A DNA stretch of 64,000 nucleotides from Gyrodactylus bullatarudis (GCA_012064415.1 SSNU01000055.1:744001-808000), one strand, 5' to 3'. Shown: positions 35,048-46,791, counted from the stretch's first letter. Notes: generated by a model from the sequence alone, not told the origin. Numbers and translations: made by a program.

Positions 35048-36053
35048 TATACCTTTTGCAGACGAAATTGAGAGGTCAGGCAAAATTTTACAATTATGTA
35101 CAAAAACATAATGTTATTTTAAAGGGCAGTGTACAATTAATAATTGTCAATTATATATTAGAGAATTTCAAGCCTAGTTTAACAATTCTTATTTGGCCTC
35201 TTTTTAAGAGACTTAGGTTAAGTTCTTTAGATGAGATTAGTCTCACTTGTCCGACGCTAACATTTAGAATTTGAGAGATTTTCCTGAGGCTCAATCCATT
35301 TTGGATTAATTCTGAAATTTCTGGAGTCCATTCAGGCGTGCATGATAGGCTCTCATGGTATAAAATGAAGGATTGCCCAAAATACACAATCTCATTGACG
35401 AACCAATCAGATTGAAGATACAGAAGCAAAAAAAAAGAATCAATTGCACATTAATTTTCGTTTTCAAACATCTGACTGAACACGTCCGAAGACTAAGCTT
35501 GAAATTCTCTTTCATTTGAAAAACTATATTTCTATCATTTATAATAAAAAAGTTATGGGTGCTTAAATTTTGACTAAAAATAAGCTCAATTTATTCAAAA
35601 GACTTTAGATAGAATTCTCTATTGAGTTTTAATTTAACAAGGTGTAGTTATGAAACAATTTGACCTTAAATAGACAATTTGTGACTGAAATGTAAAGCAT
35701 AATTAGTAAGAAACTTTAGCTCAACTTGTAAATTAGGGAAGAGGGTGACGCATTAATTTTTCATCAAAATTTCAAAGTTTATTTTCAATAGTTTCCATAC
35801 TTAATGAACGAATTTGATAGGGTTTAGTGGTACTGATCGAATCAGAAGAAAAGTGACAAAATTTGCCCAAAATAAAATTTAAATATATATTTGTCCTACT
35901 TCTTAGTAGATTTCAAATACGAACTCTTATTTTTAGCTGTAAAATCGGGGTCTGCACGTTCTCATACACCAAAACTGGTGCACAACTCAGTTTGAAAAAA
36001 TAAATTTTTACTTTAAATAAAACAACCTCTCAATTTCGTCTGCAAAAGGTATA
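35048..36053. mobile_element. About 1-kb DNA transposon with perfect 28-bp terminal inverted repeats
   Basis: Left end ATACCTTTTGCAGACGAAAT... (35049-35076) and right end (36025-36052) are exact reverse complements; both abut TA, so the target duplication may be TA as in Tc1/mariner-type elements. A minus-strand open frame at 35429-35151 has a helix-turn-helix-like segment (LIQNGLSLRKISQILNVSVG), the usual N-terminal DNA-binding part of such transposases, but no DDE catalytic domain follows, so the copy is decayed or non-autonomous. A related internal tract (AGGGTTTAGTGGTAC) recurs at about 62.4 kb. Confidence 0.75.
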
Positions 36054-38134
36054 GTAATGAACGTTTTATTTCGCCGGGTCTCTTCAGACTCTACCCCGGT
36101 AACATTTAATTACTTTTACTATGCAGAAATTTTGAGGCCTTCCATCTATTAATTTTTTTCAGCTTTGAATTGTGGAGAGGGGGGGTTGTCGGTAGGAACA
36201 CTCTTCACAAAGCGATCAATTGTTCGTTGCCTACTGTCTCTGCGTCGTTTTCTTTTTTTTTCAATAATTAATTAATTGTTAATTTTTTTATAATTTTCAT
36301 CCTGTCTATTTCAATTTTCGAAATAAGGCGATAAATACTAAATGAGTGAATGTAAAAATCGAACTGATATTAGATCAGTCATGAAATTGTAAGATGGTTC
36401 TAGTGGTTAGAAGTGTTGCCTCACAAGGTTGAATAAGGACGAAGCGCCACATCTGCCACAGTGAATTATTTGATTCTCTTATGGAATTGATACTTGCTTT
36501 TCTCAATTCTAACATCTCTAGGTGTGAGAAGACAACCTCCATCAAGTTAGAGTTCAAATGGATATAGTTATTACCTGTGACCACACTTACTTATCTAGTA
36601 GGTTAATTGTCTAAGAACATTGTAAAATTCTACAATGTGGAATCTACATAGTAATTATTCAAACGAATCCAAAAATATTTCCGAAAATGACCCCTTACTT
36701 TCGGCTATAAGAAATTAAATAGATACTTTTCACTTATTTTATAAAGACTCGCATTAAATTACTTAGCAAAATTAAAGAGGCAAATGCAAAATTGGCCTTA
36801 TTTGCAACATATTCTACCACACTTTTGTTTATTGTCAAGATCTGGTCGATAACAAAATGAAAGAACTGCTCTAGTTCCTATATACATCTTTGGTTTTATC
36901 TTGATAAAGACAGTAAGAATATGCCCCTTTTGATATCATTTTGGAAATTTCCGGGGTCAAACCTGAATGATTAACGTTGTCTGCTATGCCTATTTTTCCT
37001 ATAATTTAACCATGATGTCTCGAGATTATGACCAATAGGAATAGATTTTTCAATATTAATTTAGGTTCAATATCATTTTTCCTGAGTAATAATATACTTT
37101 AGAATAAATATGCTGTTCGATTTATATTATAGTTTTTGTAAAAAATTTCTATTAAAGTGGCAGTTACATCATTCAAATTCTGCTAAAGAGCACACGCAGA
37201 TTCTGACCGATAATTGGCAAAATCTATTTAGAAACTTTTGAAGAAAAGTTAGGCCTTTAGCTTATAAAATTATACTTTTTCAGGTCTGTCTTGGAATCTC
37301 TCGAGAATTTAGGTGAATTTTAACGATTTTTGGGGGCTTCCCCCACAATACAACTACATATAATATCTGAGCATATCCTCCTCCTGAAACACCTCCTTTT
37401 CTTCATTCGTCTAGTGCTATGTGACTCTGAGAATATAATAAGCGATCAATAATACAATTATTTATAAATAACTTGGTATAATGGTTAGCTGGCAATAGGT
37501 GAGCAATGATTCATAGTTTTACTAGCCGAAATTGAAATTGAAACTATCACTGTGTTCACTTTCTTTCTACAGTAATAAAAGAAAAATTTAATCGATAAAG
37601 AAAAAGAGAACAACAAAAAGATTAAGAGTATTTACCTTTTGAGTTGGATAGTTGAAGATCATTCGTTTGCTGAATTTTAACAAAATTTCAACTAAAATCA
37701 TGATTCAAAGTACGTGTAGGTCTAGGCAATAGTTTTTGTGGAACTCTCTCAGAATTCCCATCTCTGTTTTCAACTTTGTTTTTACCTACGATTGAATTTA
37801 TCGTTAAAATTGTAAAACAAGAATTCAAGCTTGAAAAATCAATTTGCAAGACTCAAAAAATATTGAGTCAAAAGACTATTACTGCTTAGTTGCAACAATG
37901 CTTTCTCAAGCAATTACAGATCTCATGCTTGTTATTTTTTCACATGAAAAGTTCCATGCATTCCATGAATTTCAGTGAGGATTTCAACTCAATCAAACAT
38001 GTATGAGAACCAAGGAATAACGCGTTTAGATTTTGAATTTGAAATAAAATTTATATATTTAAAGTAAGAATATAAGAAAACATTCCTAGTTTCTATTTTA
38101 TGAATGAATAGGGTTCTTTTTTGTAGTCTTCTAT
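36054..38134. other. Intergenic with tRNA-like promoter motifs
   Basis: No protein gene supported. Around 36395-36415 is a polymerase III A-box-like sequence (GGTTCTAGTGGTTAGAAG) and near 37474 another (TTGGTATAATGGTTAGC), neither with a convincing B box or clover-leaf; they may be remnants of tRNA-derived SINEs. Confidence 0.4.
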
Positions 38135-38737
38135 TTAATCTGAGGGAGTCTTCCACACGAGGTAAATGTTCTTTTGGTGCTTGAAGAAGAACGAGTTCTC
38201 GGGATCATGGGAAAAGTTCATAAAGTAACTTCCATTAACTATGACCACTTGCCAGGCTCTACCATAGGTTTCATCCAACCATTTCTTGAGATCGTTGGCA
38301 ACAAACTTTTGTTCTAGATCTTGACCAGCGTACTTGTTTGACAACTGAATGGTTTTTGTGGCGATGTCACCCTGCTTCTTTTTATCCTGAATGGAAGTTG
38401 AGATGACCTCAATCTCTTTGGGTATACCACCACCTGCTCCAGCAGAAGCTCCTTGAGCCTTCTTCCTAGAATATCCCGAATTATTTCAAACAGATGGACT
38501 TACACATCAGCAGGGTTGATGGCCAGGGTCTGGCAGAACTCTTCCAATGTGATGATACCACTATTTTTCTTATCGAACATGGAGAACCATTGCTGTTGGA
38601 TCATGATGAATCGGACTTACAGTGATCATACTATTGTCGAGATTATTCTTTGTGACATAATCTTCAAGTTCCTTCTTGGAGATTTGGCCGTTACCCTCGA
38701 CATCAATGCTGGCGAATAGTTTGATAAAGTTATCCAT
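38135..38737 (-). CDS. TAL protein 1: two EF-hands plus dynein light chain domain
   Basis: Tegument-allergen-like calcium-binding protein. Exons: 38737-38621, 38592-38504, 38465-38135; introns are 28 and 38 nt; 178 residues, the normal size of the family. EF-hand 1 is SIDVEGNGQISKKEL (residues about 10-24), EF-hand 2 FDKKNSGIITLEEF spans the second exon. A Gly/Ala-rich linker (GASAGAGGG) leads to a DLC domain: NKYAGQDLEQK..., RAWQVVIVNGSYFMNFSH, FFKHQKNIYLVW. Members lie at the flatworm surface (tegument) and several are IgE targets; the exact role is unknown. A TATA-like sequence (TATATAAATA, minus) lies about 55 bp upstream of the ATG. Near-identical to the next gene. Confidence 0.88.
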
Positions 38738-40700
38738 TCTTTTTTCGTTTGAAATGGAGTGCTAGTAGAGACTGAGTAAACTCTATTGCATATTTATATA
38801 CTGAGTGTTTGTTTTCAGCTTATCCCTGATTTCACTCTGTTCTCTTCATGTGTAATGCAATATCATACTCTGATGTGAGCACATTCCTCTCTTTATTTTC
38901 CATATAATGAAGAAAATGTTTGCTTTCTCTGTATGGATGGATTTGTGGGTGGGGGGACAGGTTGTGCCCTTGTGCACATGTTTCAATGTAATATTGTACC
39001 GGTAGTGTATCTATATAGAATAGACTATACTTATTCTGGTTGTTTGTATTATCAATGAATAACTCCAATAGGTCTTATTTGATTTTCTGTGTCATTGAGT
39101 CGATGCAGTTCTACTTTCGGATTGATTTTATCTAAATTTTCTCTTCTATCATTAACTAAATACATACTGTATTCCAATGTCTTTTGTCTAAGAGGGTAGA
39201 GGTAAAGAGAATACTTTTCATTTCTGCTAGGATATGTTGATGTGTTCTTTCATCAGCTACATGACCTTATATGTATACTTTCTAAATATTTTTAATAATT
39301 CTTTATCCTGACTACTTTTAAGTAAACACCTTTTGTTGTTGAATATTTAGATACATTTTTTATCAGATGAAACGAATTCATGAAACAAAACTATTCTGAT
39401 GAAGAACAAAACAAACCGTTTTACTTAAAAAAATATTTATATTTCTGCATAGTTCACAAAAATCGAACATACATTATAATATAAATTTTGATTCGTTTTG
39501 ACTGTTTTCTATTCCCAGTTCCGGGCTTGAGTTCTAAAACTTAACTTTTATCCTAAAATTATAAGGAATTGTGATTTAAATTTTATGTAAATTCTAGAGC
39601 GGGTCAATTTCAAGTTAATCAGAAATATTCTAACCTAGGTAAAGGAGACAATTTCTCCAGGAAGTTGAAGAAATTCCAAGAGGGTTGTAGGGAGACCCCC
39701 CGGTAGTAACAATTTATCTCCATTCATATAGAGCTCCATGGCCTCAAGGAAACCTTTAAGAAGACAAAATAAAAACTGCTCCAATCTTTGCGAGTGTTTT
39801 TAAAAAATAAAATGCTCCGGTCTTTGTGTTAGACACAGTAAGAATCAGCAGGAAATTCTCTATTGAATGGACTAAACTTGAGTGAATTTTATTTTATTTT
39901 TGAACCTACTCCATAGTAGTCATACATAATTATATTCAACTTAGAGGGGGTGCAGGGAAGATAGTGATAGGTTTGTGATAAAAGTTAAGTTAGTGGAACT
40001 CAAACCTTAGTGGACTTGAGAATAGTAAAAAGCCAATCAAATCATAACTTCGTGTTGTAATTTTTGTTGAACTATGCCGATATACATGTTTGTGTCTAGT
40101 TGAAAAAATAAATCTGTGTTAGAATAATTTTCGCATAGATCTTGTTTGGATTGTCTGATTCCTTTTGATAGAAATTAAAAATTTCTTTTACCTTCATCCG
40201 GGATAAGTTTGCCTTGGTTTATCCTTTGAAATTTTAGTAAAGGATTTTTAAATAAATGAATAACTATTCGTTGTACTTTGGAGTAGATCTATTTTAAATT
40301 TCTTGTATTTTAGCTTTTAGCTGATGACCTTTCAAATACAATGTTTTTTTCGTAAAACTAATTGAAAGTATCTTCACAAAAACACAATTTTCACAACGAG
40401 AATCAAGATTACACCTCAAAAGATTTGTAACTAAATGCATAAATAGAATAGTTGAATTATATATCTTAATCCTATGTGGTGCTAAACACTGGTTGCTGAA
40501 CCCATTTCTCTTCATTTAAGGCCAAAAAACCAATATGAGATTCTCTAAGAACTACATCTAGAAACCCTGCTTAATTAATATCATATTTTATTTAGTAGAC
40601 TGGTGTGAAAATAGGAAGACTTAAAAAACTAATAGAAATAGTATTCAATAAATTTAAATTAAACATTAACGTTTAAATGAGGTTCAATTCTATAAAAATC
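38738..40700. other. Intergenic; TATA box of TAL 1 at its left end
   Basis: Contains the TAL 1 promoter (TATATAAATA, minus, about 38791-38800). No other gene or recognised repeat in 2 kb of AT-rich sequence. Confidence 0.45.
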
Positions 40701-41294
40701 TCATGTCTTCCACACGAGGTAAATGTTCTTTTGGTGCTTGAAGAAGAACGAGTTCTCTGGATCGTGAGAACAATTCACGAAATAGCTTCCCTTAACTATA
40801 ACGACATGCCATACTCGCTCATAGGTTTCATCCAACCATTTCTTGAGATCGTTGGCAACAAACTTTTGTTCTAGATCTTGACCAGCGTACTTGTTTGACA
40901 ACTGAATGGTTTTTGTGGCGATGTCACCCTGCTTCTTTTTATCCTGAATGGAAGTTGAGATGACCTCAATCTCTTTGGGTATACCACCACCTGCTCCAGC
41001 AGAAGCTCCTTGAGCCTTCTTCCTAGAATATCCCGAATTATTTCAAACAGATGGACTTACACATCAGCAGGGTTGATGGCCAGGGTCTGGCAGAACTCTT
41101 CCAATGTGATGATACCACTATTTTTCTTATCGAACATGGAGAACCATTGCTGTTGGATCATGATGAATCGGACTTACAGTGATCATACTATTGTCGAGAT
41201 TATTCTTTGTGACATAATCTTCAAGTTCCTTCTTGGAGATTTGGCCGTTACCCTCGACATCAATGCTGGCGAATAGTTTGATAAAGTTATCCAT
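40701..41294 (-). CDS. TAL protein 2: recent duplicate of TAL 1, C-terminus shortened
   Basis: Exons: 41294-41178, 41149-41061, 41022-40701; introns are 28 and 38 nt and identical to those of TAL 1. About 480 bp (40831 to about 41312) appear identical to TAL 1, introns included. A roughly 70-bp island in the DLC domain is strongly diverged (TYERVWHVVIVKGSYFVNCS in place of TYGRAWQVVIVNGSYFMNFS), followed by about 50 identical bases. The duplication breakpoint falls within the last codons: the protein ends VWKT and stops, lacking the terminal three residues and the original 3' UTR. Both EF-hands are intact. A TATA-like TATAAATAGG (minus) lies only about 30 bp before the ATG. Confidence 0.85.
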
Positions 41295-41322
41295 TCTTTT
41301 TTCGTTTAAAGTTGATTCAACC

Positions 41323-41332
41323 CTATTTATAC
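41323..41332 (-). promoter_or_regulatory. TATA box of TAL 2
   Basis: GTATAAATAG on the minus strand, 29-38 bp upstream of the start codon. This implies an extremely short 5' leader, or initiation close to the ATG. Confidence 0.5.
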
Positions 41333-41584
41333 CGAAAGGTTCTTATCACTCTGTTTGTCCCTGATTTCATTATTCTCCAAAGTACCTCTAATGCTTTATC
41401 TTCATGCTGTATTATTTTAAGTATCTTTTTTATGAGTTATAAAATTTACAGTTCTCTCTTCTCGTATTTGTTAAATAGACTCTTTTTTCTGATTTTGTTT
41501 GAATTTATTGAAAATAAAAATACGATAAATATGTGAAATAAAAGTGATTGATCCGAAAAATGAATTGATACTGAACGCTCGCTT

Positions 41585-41911
41585 CTAATCAGAAGGTGTC
41601 TTCCACACGAGAAATATGTTCTTTTGATTTTTGAAAAAGAAGGAATTCTCCGGCTCATGAGAAAAGTTCATGAAATAACTTCCATTAACAATGACCACTT
41701 GCCAGGCTCTACCAAAGGTCTGATCAAGCCATTGTTTAAGATCGTTTGCAACGTATTTCTGTTCCAATTCTTGACCAGCGTACTTATTCAATAGTTGCAT
41801 GGCTCTCAAAGCAATATCGGATTGTTTCTGCTTCTCTCGTATTGTTGTTGCGATAACTTCTATTTCAGCTGGAATATTTCCTTGTCCCAGTTTCTTGTTC
41901 TGACTCGTCAT
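41585..41911 (-). CDS. DLC-only TAL derivative (108 aa, single exon)
   Basis: One uninterrupted frame from ATG 41911. It corresponds to the linker and DLC domain of TAL 1 (IPAEIEVIATTIREKQKQ, NKYAGQELEQKYVANDLK, RAWQVVIVNGSYFMNFSH, ending VWKTPSD) without any EF-hand. It is close enough to TAL 1 to be a partial duplicate whose first two exons were lost and replaced by MTSQNKKLGQG. A TATA-like GTATAAATAC (minus, 41942-41951) lies about 31 bp upstream, so it looks expressed, not dead. Function would be protein-protein binding through the DLC fold, without calcium sensing. Confidence 0.78.
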   Translation of the reverse strand: MTSQNKKLGQGNIPAEIEVIATTIREKQKQSDIALRAMQLLNKYAGQELEQKYVANDLKQWLDQTFGRAWQVVIVNGSYFMNFSHEPENSFFFKNQKNIFLVWKTPSD

Positions 41912-42225
41912 TGTGATTGCTCTTGAACCTGTTGTACATGCGTATTTATACTTTTGAGCTCACCTCTTAAACTACTTGGTATCTCTGTTCAAGATGCTCT
42001 GAACACTTCTTTTTATGGATTTCTCTATTTTTTCATTCGTTATTCACTCTTTCGCGTACATAATTTCAAAAATTCTCTCATTAAAGTATTTTTCTTATTT
42101 TCACAAGTGTTTCTTCTGAAAGATAAATGATGATTATACCAATATCATATTGAAATGACAAAATAATTATAAATGGGGCTGTAAAATATGTAAGTATATT
42201 TAATAAATATTATTTATCTCTTCCT

Positions 42226-42519
42226 TCACTCTGGCGTGAGCCAGGCCAAATAGATATGATTTTCATACTTGAAGACGATAAAATTCTCTGATTCGTGTGA
42301 ATTTTTCAGGTAGTAACTTCCGCTTAGTATCATGACCTGCCAGGCTCTGTCATGGTTGGTATCAAGCCAGGTTTTGAACTCATCAACAACATCACTCAAA
42401 CTCCTACCCTCGTTTTGAGCCCTTTCGGTAAATTCAACTGCTTTTTGAATAATTTCATTTTGCTTTTCCTCATCTGGAATCGTATTGGTTATCACCTCTA
42501 TTCTGGATTCAGTTTCCAT
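42226..42519 (-). CDS. Dynein-light-chain-like protein (97 aa, single exon)
   Basis: Single frame from ATG 42519. The DLC fold is shown by VVDEFKTWLDTNHDRAWQVM, SGSYYLKNSHESENF and FKYENHIYLAWL. An N-terminal segment IEVITNTIPDEEKQ parallels the linker of the TAL genes. Compared with LC8-type DLC (about 89 residues) it is diverged, lacking the KK-FD-KY and FGSYVTHET signatures in exact form. A TATATATA-type sequence (minus, about 42562-42575) precedes it. Same strand as TAL 1-3. Confidence 0.75.
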   Translation of the reverse strand: METESRIEVITNTIPDEEKQNEIIQKAVEFTERAQNEGRSLSDVVDEFKTWLDTNHDRAWQVMILSGSYYLKNSHESENFIVFKYENHIYLAWLTPE

Positions 42520-43062
42520 TTATTATTAAAGCTTAAAACTGTTCACTCATAAGACAATTTCATTTATATATATGCTCACGTCTTTTTAGTTGACGTAAAC
42601 CCAATTGATTATAGAGATTCTATACTTTTATTCTGACTTTTTTATCAGTTGTAATGACAACATGTCGTGATGCCTTCATTCATGTAATTCTCTTACGTCA
42701 TTCCATTGAGACATTGTATAGATTTAAGTCAAAACAACTCTTTGCTTGTTAATCAGGTGTCTAAAATGGAATCCCTAAACTATTTGATTAGACTAGTGCT
42801 ATTCTTTTTGTAATTTCTTGGATTAAAATTATTTTTTAGCATGAATAAATTGGCTCATATTTAAATTAATTCTGCCCCTATTTTTCTGAAGAAGATCGGT
42901 CTTCTACACTTGATAATTTAGAGGATTTAGAGGGTGATTGATATATAAAAGATTTATTCATGTAAATAGAGCATGGAAGAGCAAAACTTCTGATTCATAC
43001 TTAATTAAACATTGTCAACTACAGGTGATGATGATTATCTGGAAATTTCTCATGGAAAATGT

Positions 43063-43347
43063 TCAGTCATCTATCCTCCAGAGCATAAAGATTTCTGGGC
43101 CGCATTTAAAGATGAAGCAATCATTCTCAGCGTGCGATATGGAGGACCGATAGCTTCCCTCGATAATGACGACTTGCCATCTCTCGCCAAGTTCCCGATC
43201 GAGTCTCCTCTTCAGCTCACTTGGGAATCTTTCCTTGGGTATATTTTCGTATTTCATTCTCTCCACAATGTTACACACGATGTTGTCATGATTGTTGATC
43301 ATGAGATTCTTAATGACCAACATTTCGTCCTTTTTATGATGTTCCAT
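43063..43347 (-). CDS. Dynein-light-chain-like protein (94 aa), related to the 48.3-kb TAL
   Basis: Frame from ATG 43347: VIKNLMINN, FPSELKRRLDRELGERWQVV, EGSYRSSISHAENDCFIFK, EIFMLWRID. It is clearly closest to the DLC half of the gene at 48.3-48.9 kb. The sequence just before the ATG (CTAG|GTTCAGGATCA) looks like a splice acceptor followed by bases resembling the linker of that gene (AGTTCAGGATC), so upstream exons may exist or may have been lost; no EF-hand exon was found upstream. Confidence 0.7.
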   Translation of the reverse strand: MEHHKKDEMLVIKNLMINNHDNIVCNIVERMKYENIPKERFPSELKRRLDRELGERWQVVIIEGSYRSSISHAENDCFIFKCGPEIFMLWRIDD

Positions 43348-43399
43348 CTTGAGAGTGATCCTGAACCTAGAAGAAGAATAGACTCAGATTAAATTGTAG

Positions 43400-44561
43400 C
43401 TAGGCTTTATACTGTCTGAGAATTAATCTTCATCAATTAATACACTCCAATACTGAGTAGAGAAAGCGAGTGAGTGAGGACTGCTCAAAAAGAGAGTACA
43501 CCTAGAGATAGAGAAAGAAAAAATAAGTGGCCTATTAATTAATTGAAGAGTGGAAGAGCAAACCCACAGAGTAAGAGATGGACTTGTTTGTGGGTTTACT
43601 CGAGATTTGTTCTATCTAAATATATCTATCTAAACATATGATAATTATTATTTAATTAATTACTTTCCTGGATTAAAACTATGGAATTAAGTAAAGAGAA
43701 TTATTATATATATACTTGATATATGTATGTATAAGCTCTATACATTTTGTGAATCATCCGAGTAGCTTCAAGTTTAGCTAAACCAATCAGATGAGTGTAC
43801 TTTAATCAGGTGTTCTTATAACTACTCGGCATACAAACTGTGTACATACCTGTTTCACATCCTATGATCTGAAAAAGAATTTCAAAATTTTCATCTACAT
43901 GTGAATTAATTTCTATTGATTTTAGTCGAGAAACCAACTAAATCTAAAACTTACAAGACTGTTGAAAAATCTCCTGTGGCGTATGATCGGATATGATGAT
44001 CTAGAATCATTTATTAATAACGATATCTTGATTAGAGCTAATTAATTGTTTAATTTTGTCCCCCCCTCCTTCATTATGTGATCCAAAAACCATAAATTTG
44101 ATTCGTCACAAAAACGTATTTAAAAAACTAAACAAGACTTCTCTGGTCCTACGATAAAACTTTTAATTCTAAACTTTAACCTTGAGAATATGAGTTAAAT
44201 TTAGAATAAATTTAAAAAGAGAGATTCTCTTCTTGTTGGTAGATTGGATCGATAAACGTGAAGAAAAAAAACAGATTTTCTTGAATGCATGTCATCAAGA
44301 AATTAGAAAAGAAATTGCTAGATAACTCGATAATTCTCTGAGTAAATTTTAAGGATGATGAAACTTAGAAATTCAATCACCGCTCTACAGAGTTTTTCTT
44401 TTCTAATTGACCACTCGTCTTGCAGTAAGATTAAAGAGAGAGACAAAGTAAATAACAGACAGATCATAGTCTATCAATAGACAGATAATCAAAGTGTGGA
44501 CTAGCTCAGAAAGCATAGTAGTCGAAATCTGAGACAGAGCTACTTCATCTATCTACTAGCC
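43400..44561. other. Intergenic between divergent DLC genes
   Basis: AT-rich; no gene supported. A palindromic stretch around 43556-43600 has GCAAACCCACAGAG and GTGGGTTTACTCG as imperfect inverted partners. Confidence 0.4.
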
Positions 44562-45062
44562 ATGGAAGAAATTCTGACAATTTTCAACGAGGTTAATCCG
44601 TTAGAAGAAAAGTTGAGTCTTCAAGATCTTGAACACTACTCCAGATCAAATGCCCAGGTACTTTGATACAATTAATTCTCTCTTATTGGCTGTTTTAAGC
44701 GTCTGATGAGCTTGTATGACCGGGACAAGGATGGATTTATCTCTTTGTTTGAGTTCTGCGAACAGATCGGCTTGAATTACCAGAGGAAGAAAAGGGAAAT
44801 CTATAAGATTGAGTACATTTATGTGAGAGTGCCGGAAGTGCAAAAGGTGGCTATTACAGATTTTGTTTATGAAAATTTCAGTCGACCAGACCAGGAGTTA
44901 TCTGAGAGAATAAAAGAATGGCTCGACCAGAAATACAAGAATCTATGGCATGTTTTCATACTACAGGGCTCGTATTGGGGAGAGTACTCTTGTCTCAAAG
45001 ATGCAGCGATTTCATTCAGAATTGACAAACGAATCTTTCTTATTTTCGCAACACCAAGATGA
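44562..45062 (+). CDS. TAL-type protein: EF-hand plus DLC (152 aa)
   Basis: Exons: 44562-44657 and 44700-45062 with a 42-nt intron. The first exon gives a degenerate EF-hand-like segment (FNEVNPLEEKLSLQDLEHY); the second starts with a canonical calcium loop DRDKDGFISLFEF. A KYNRK-type basic linker (YQRKKREIYKIEY) leads into the DLC: LSERIKEWLDQKYKNLWHV, GSYWGEYSCLKD, IDKRIFLIFATPR. Start chosen as the first ATG (44562), giving phase-0 splicing. It is the first plus-strand member of the cluster. Confidence 0.8.
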
Positions 45063-46341
45063 AGTTTGTAGACCAGATCAGAGTGCATGACCTATTCCTT
45101 TTAGAATAGTCTATAGACTCAACCGAATAAACAAAAATTTTAGCAAAATAAGTTTTTTTGTTTATCGTCATACTATTTATGAGTATATTGACGAAATAAC
45201 AATTATTATTCTATACATTTAATTGTAATAATTTTTATGAAATTTAACGTGACATTCTTCTTCGCGACATTGAGGAAAATAACCAATCTAGAGAAGCAAA
45301 GCTATTTAAACTGCTGAATAGACTGCATAAATGTCATTTTTATTTGTCCCTACGCATATGCACACTAAAAATGTCACTAGACAATTAATTAAAATGTCTA
45401 AAGGTTTTAAGCTAACTGGAACCAGATTACACGCTCATCTCAAAGATGAGTGAACAAATTGAAAGAGATAAATCATACTCTATTAAATAATAGCACAAAA
45501 ATGTTGAGTGTACTTTGGAAATCATCAGTTCAACTTTTACATGATGACCTCCTCATTCAGGTTTTCTAGACGAGATACTAACGGGAATTCCATCTTTGTA
45601 ATAAGATCCCCTGAAAGTCAATTGCATTTCCAATCTACTAATCAGTAGATTTTAATTTCAATTATCTAGGTTATTATTTTACCAAAATTTACATGTTAAA
45701 ATCAACGAATAGAGATTTACCGCCATTTTTCGATATCCTGATGGAATACTCTTTAAACCATTCAAACAGAATTCATAATAATAATGAAAACGTTGCCAAA
45801 CTTTATCAAGAATATTTTTGCTTGGTTCTAAACTCAAGCAAAGAAGGGTTAGAGAAAAACATTTATTGTTTATTAATTAATTTGAAAAGAATACAAATTT
45901 TTCTAAATTTATTGATCTTATTATCTATTAACTGTATTGCAATTGCTCAAGATTAAATGATACTACTTTTGGTGATACATAAAAATTGTAAATTCAATTA
46001 AAAGTCAATTTTATTGATTTTACTCTTGAACAGGATTGCTATGATCTGGACAAACAATTCGTTAGATATATAATATACACGTGTTTACAATCTTGAGTAG
46101 AACTCAACTACAACAGAACACACACACTCACACACAGGTCTTTTTACAAGTCAAGACGAACGTTTGTTCAACCTCTCTATCTTTCCACTGAGGTTAATTT
46201 GATCATGCAAATTTTGTTTATCTTTTAATGACATTTTTTTCTTTTTATGAGCAAATCCATTCATTAGATGGTTACATATAAAAGACGATATTGAAGAAAG
46301 AAACATGTGTCACTATAAACAGTCAGGTAGAAACTTTGCAA
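45063..46341. other. Intergenic; promoter of the next DLC gene
   Basis: No gene supported in 1.3 kb. An 87-codon frame at 45693-45956 has biased composition and no domain. A TATA-like CATATAAAAG (about 46275-46284) lies about 60 bp upstream of the following ATG. Confidence 0.45.
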
Positions 46342-46791
46342 ATGTCTTCGAAGAAGGTGAAAAGTCAAGAAGTTAAAAAAGAGCCTGAAACTCCAAAGAT
46401 TGCTGTTCCAGTCACCCCGATAACTACGCCAGCAAAACCGATTGAGTAAGTCTCTTTAATTGCTTATAAATCCTCTATTTATAGAAAGGTTAAAAACAGC
46501 CTACCAGCCGAAGTGAGATTCGTTTCCGGATCAATGAATGATGACCTTCAGATTTTCATAGCCAAGGAGCTACTTCGTCTATTCAATAAGGATCCCAAAA
46601 CGAATAAATGTGAGGAGCCGAAAAAGGTAGCCTATGAACTGAAAAAAATCATGGATGAGAAACATTCACGCTCATGGCAGGTTCTTATCACCCATGGAAG
46701 TTACTGGATGAATTATTCTCACGAGGGTAACTTTGCTCTTGTACTGCAATATGAAAACTATACAATTTCCTGTTGGAAGATACCCAATTAA
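46342..46791 (+). CDS. DLC-like protein with Lys/Pro-rich N-terminus (136 aa)
   Basis: Exons: 46342-46445 and 46485-46791 with a 39-nt intron. Exon 1 encodes a basic, proline-rich, disordered N-terminus (SSKKVKSQEVKKEPETPK, PITTPAKPIE). Exon 2 holds the DLC domain: VAYELKKIMDEKHSRSWQVL, THGSYWMNYSHEGNF, ISCWKIPN. There is no EF-hand, so it is a calcium-independent member of the cluster. The intron position just before the DLC matches the module boundary of the other genes. Confidence 0.75.

Noticed and set aside
36390..36450. tRNA gene suggested by TAGTGGTTAG
   Set aside because: No B box (the following GGTTGAATAAGG is off-consensus) and no acceptor stem.
43012..43392. 126-codon plus-strand frame
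   Set aside because: Antisense of the DLC gene at 43063-43347; no domain of its own.
45693..45956. 87-codon frame in the TAL cluster
   Set aside because: No DLC or EF-hand similarity and no promoter-like element.
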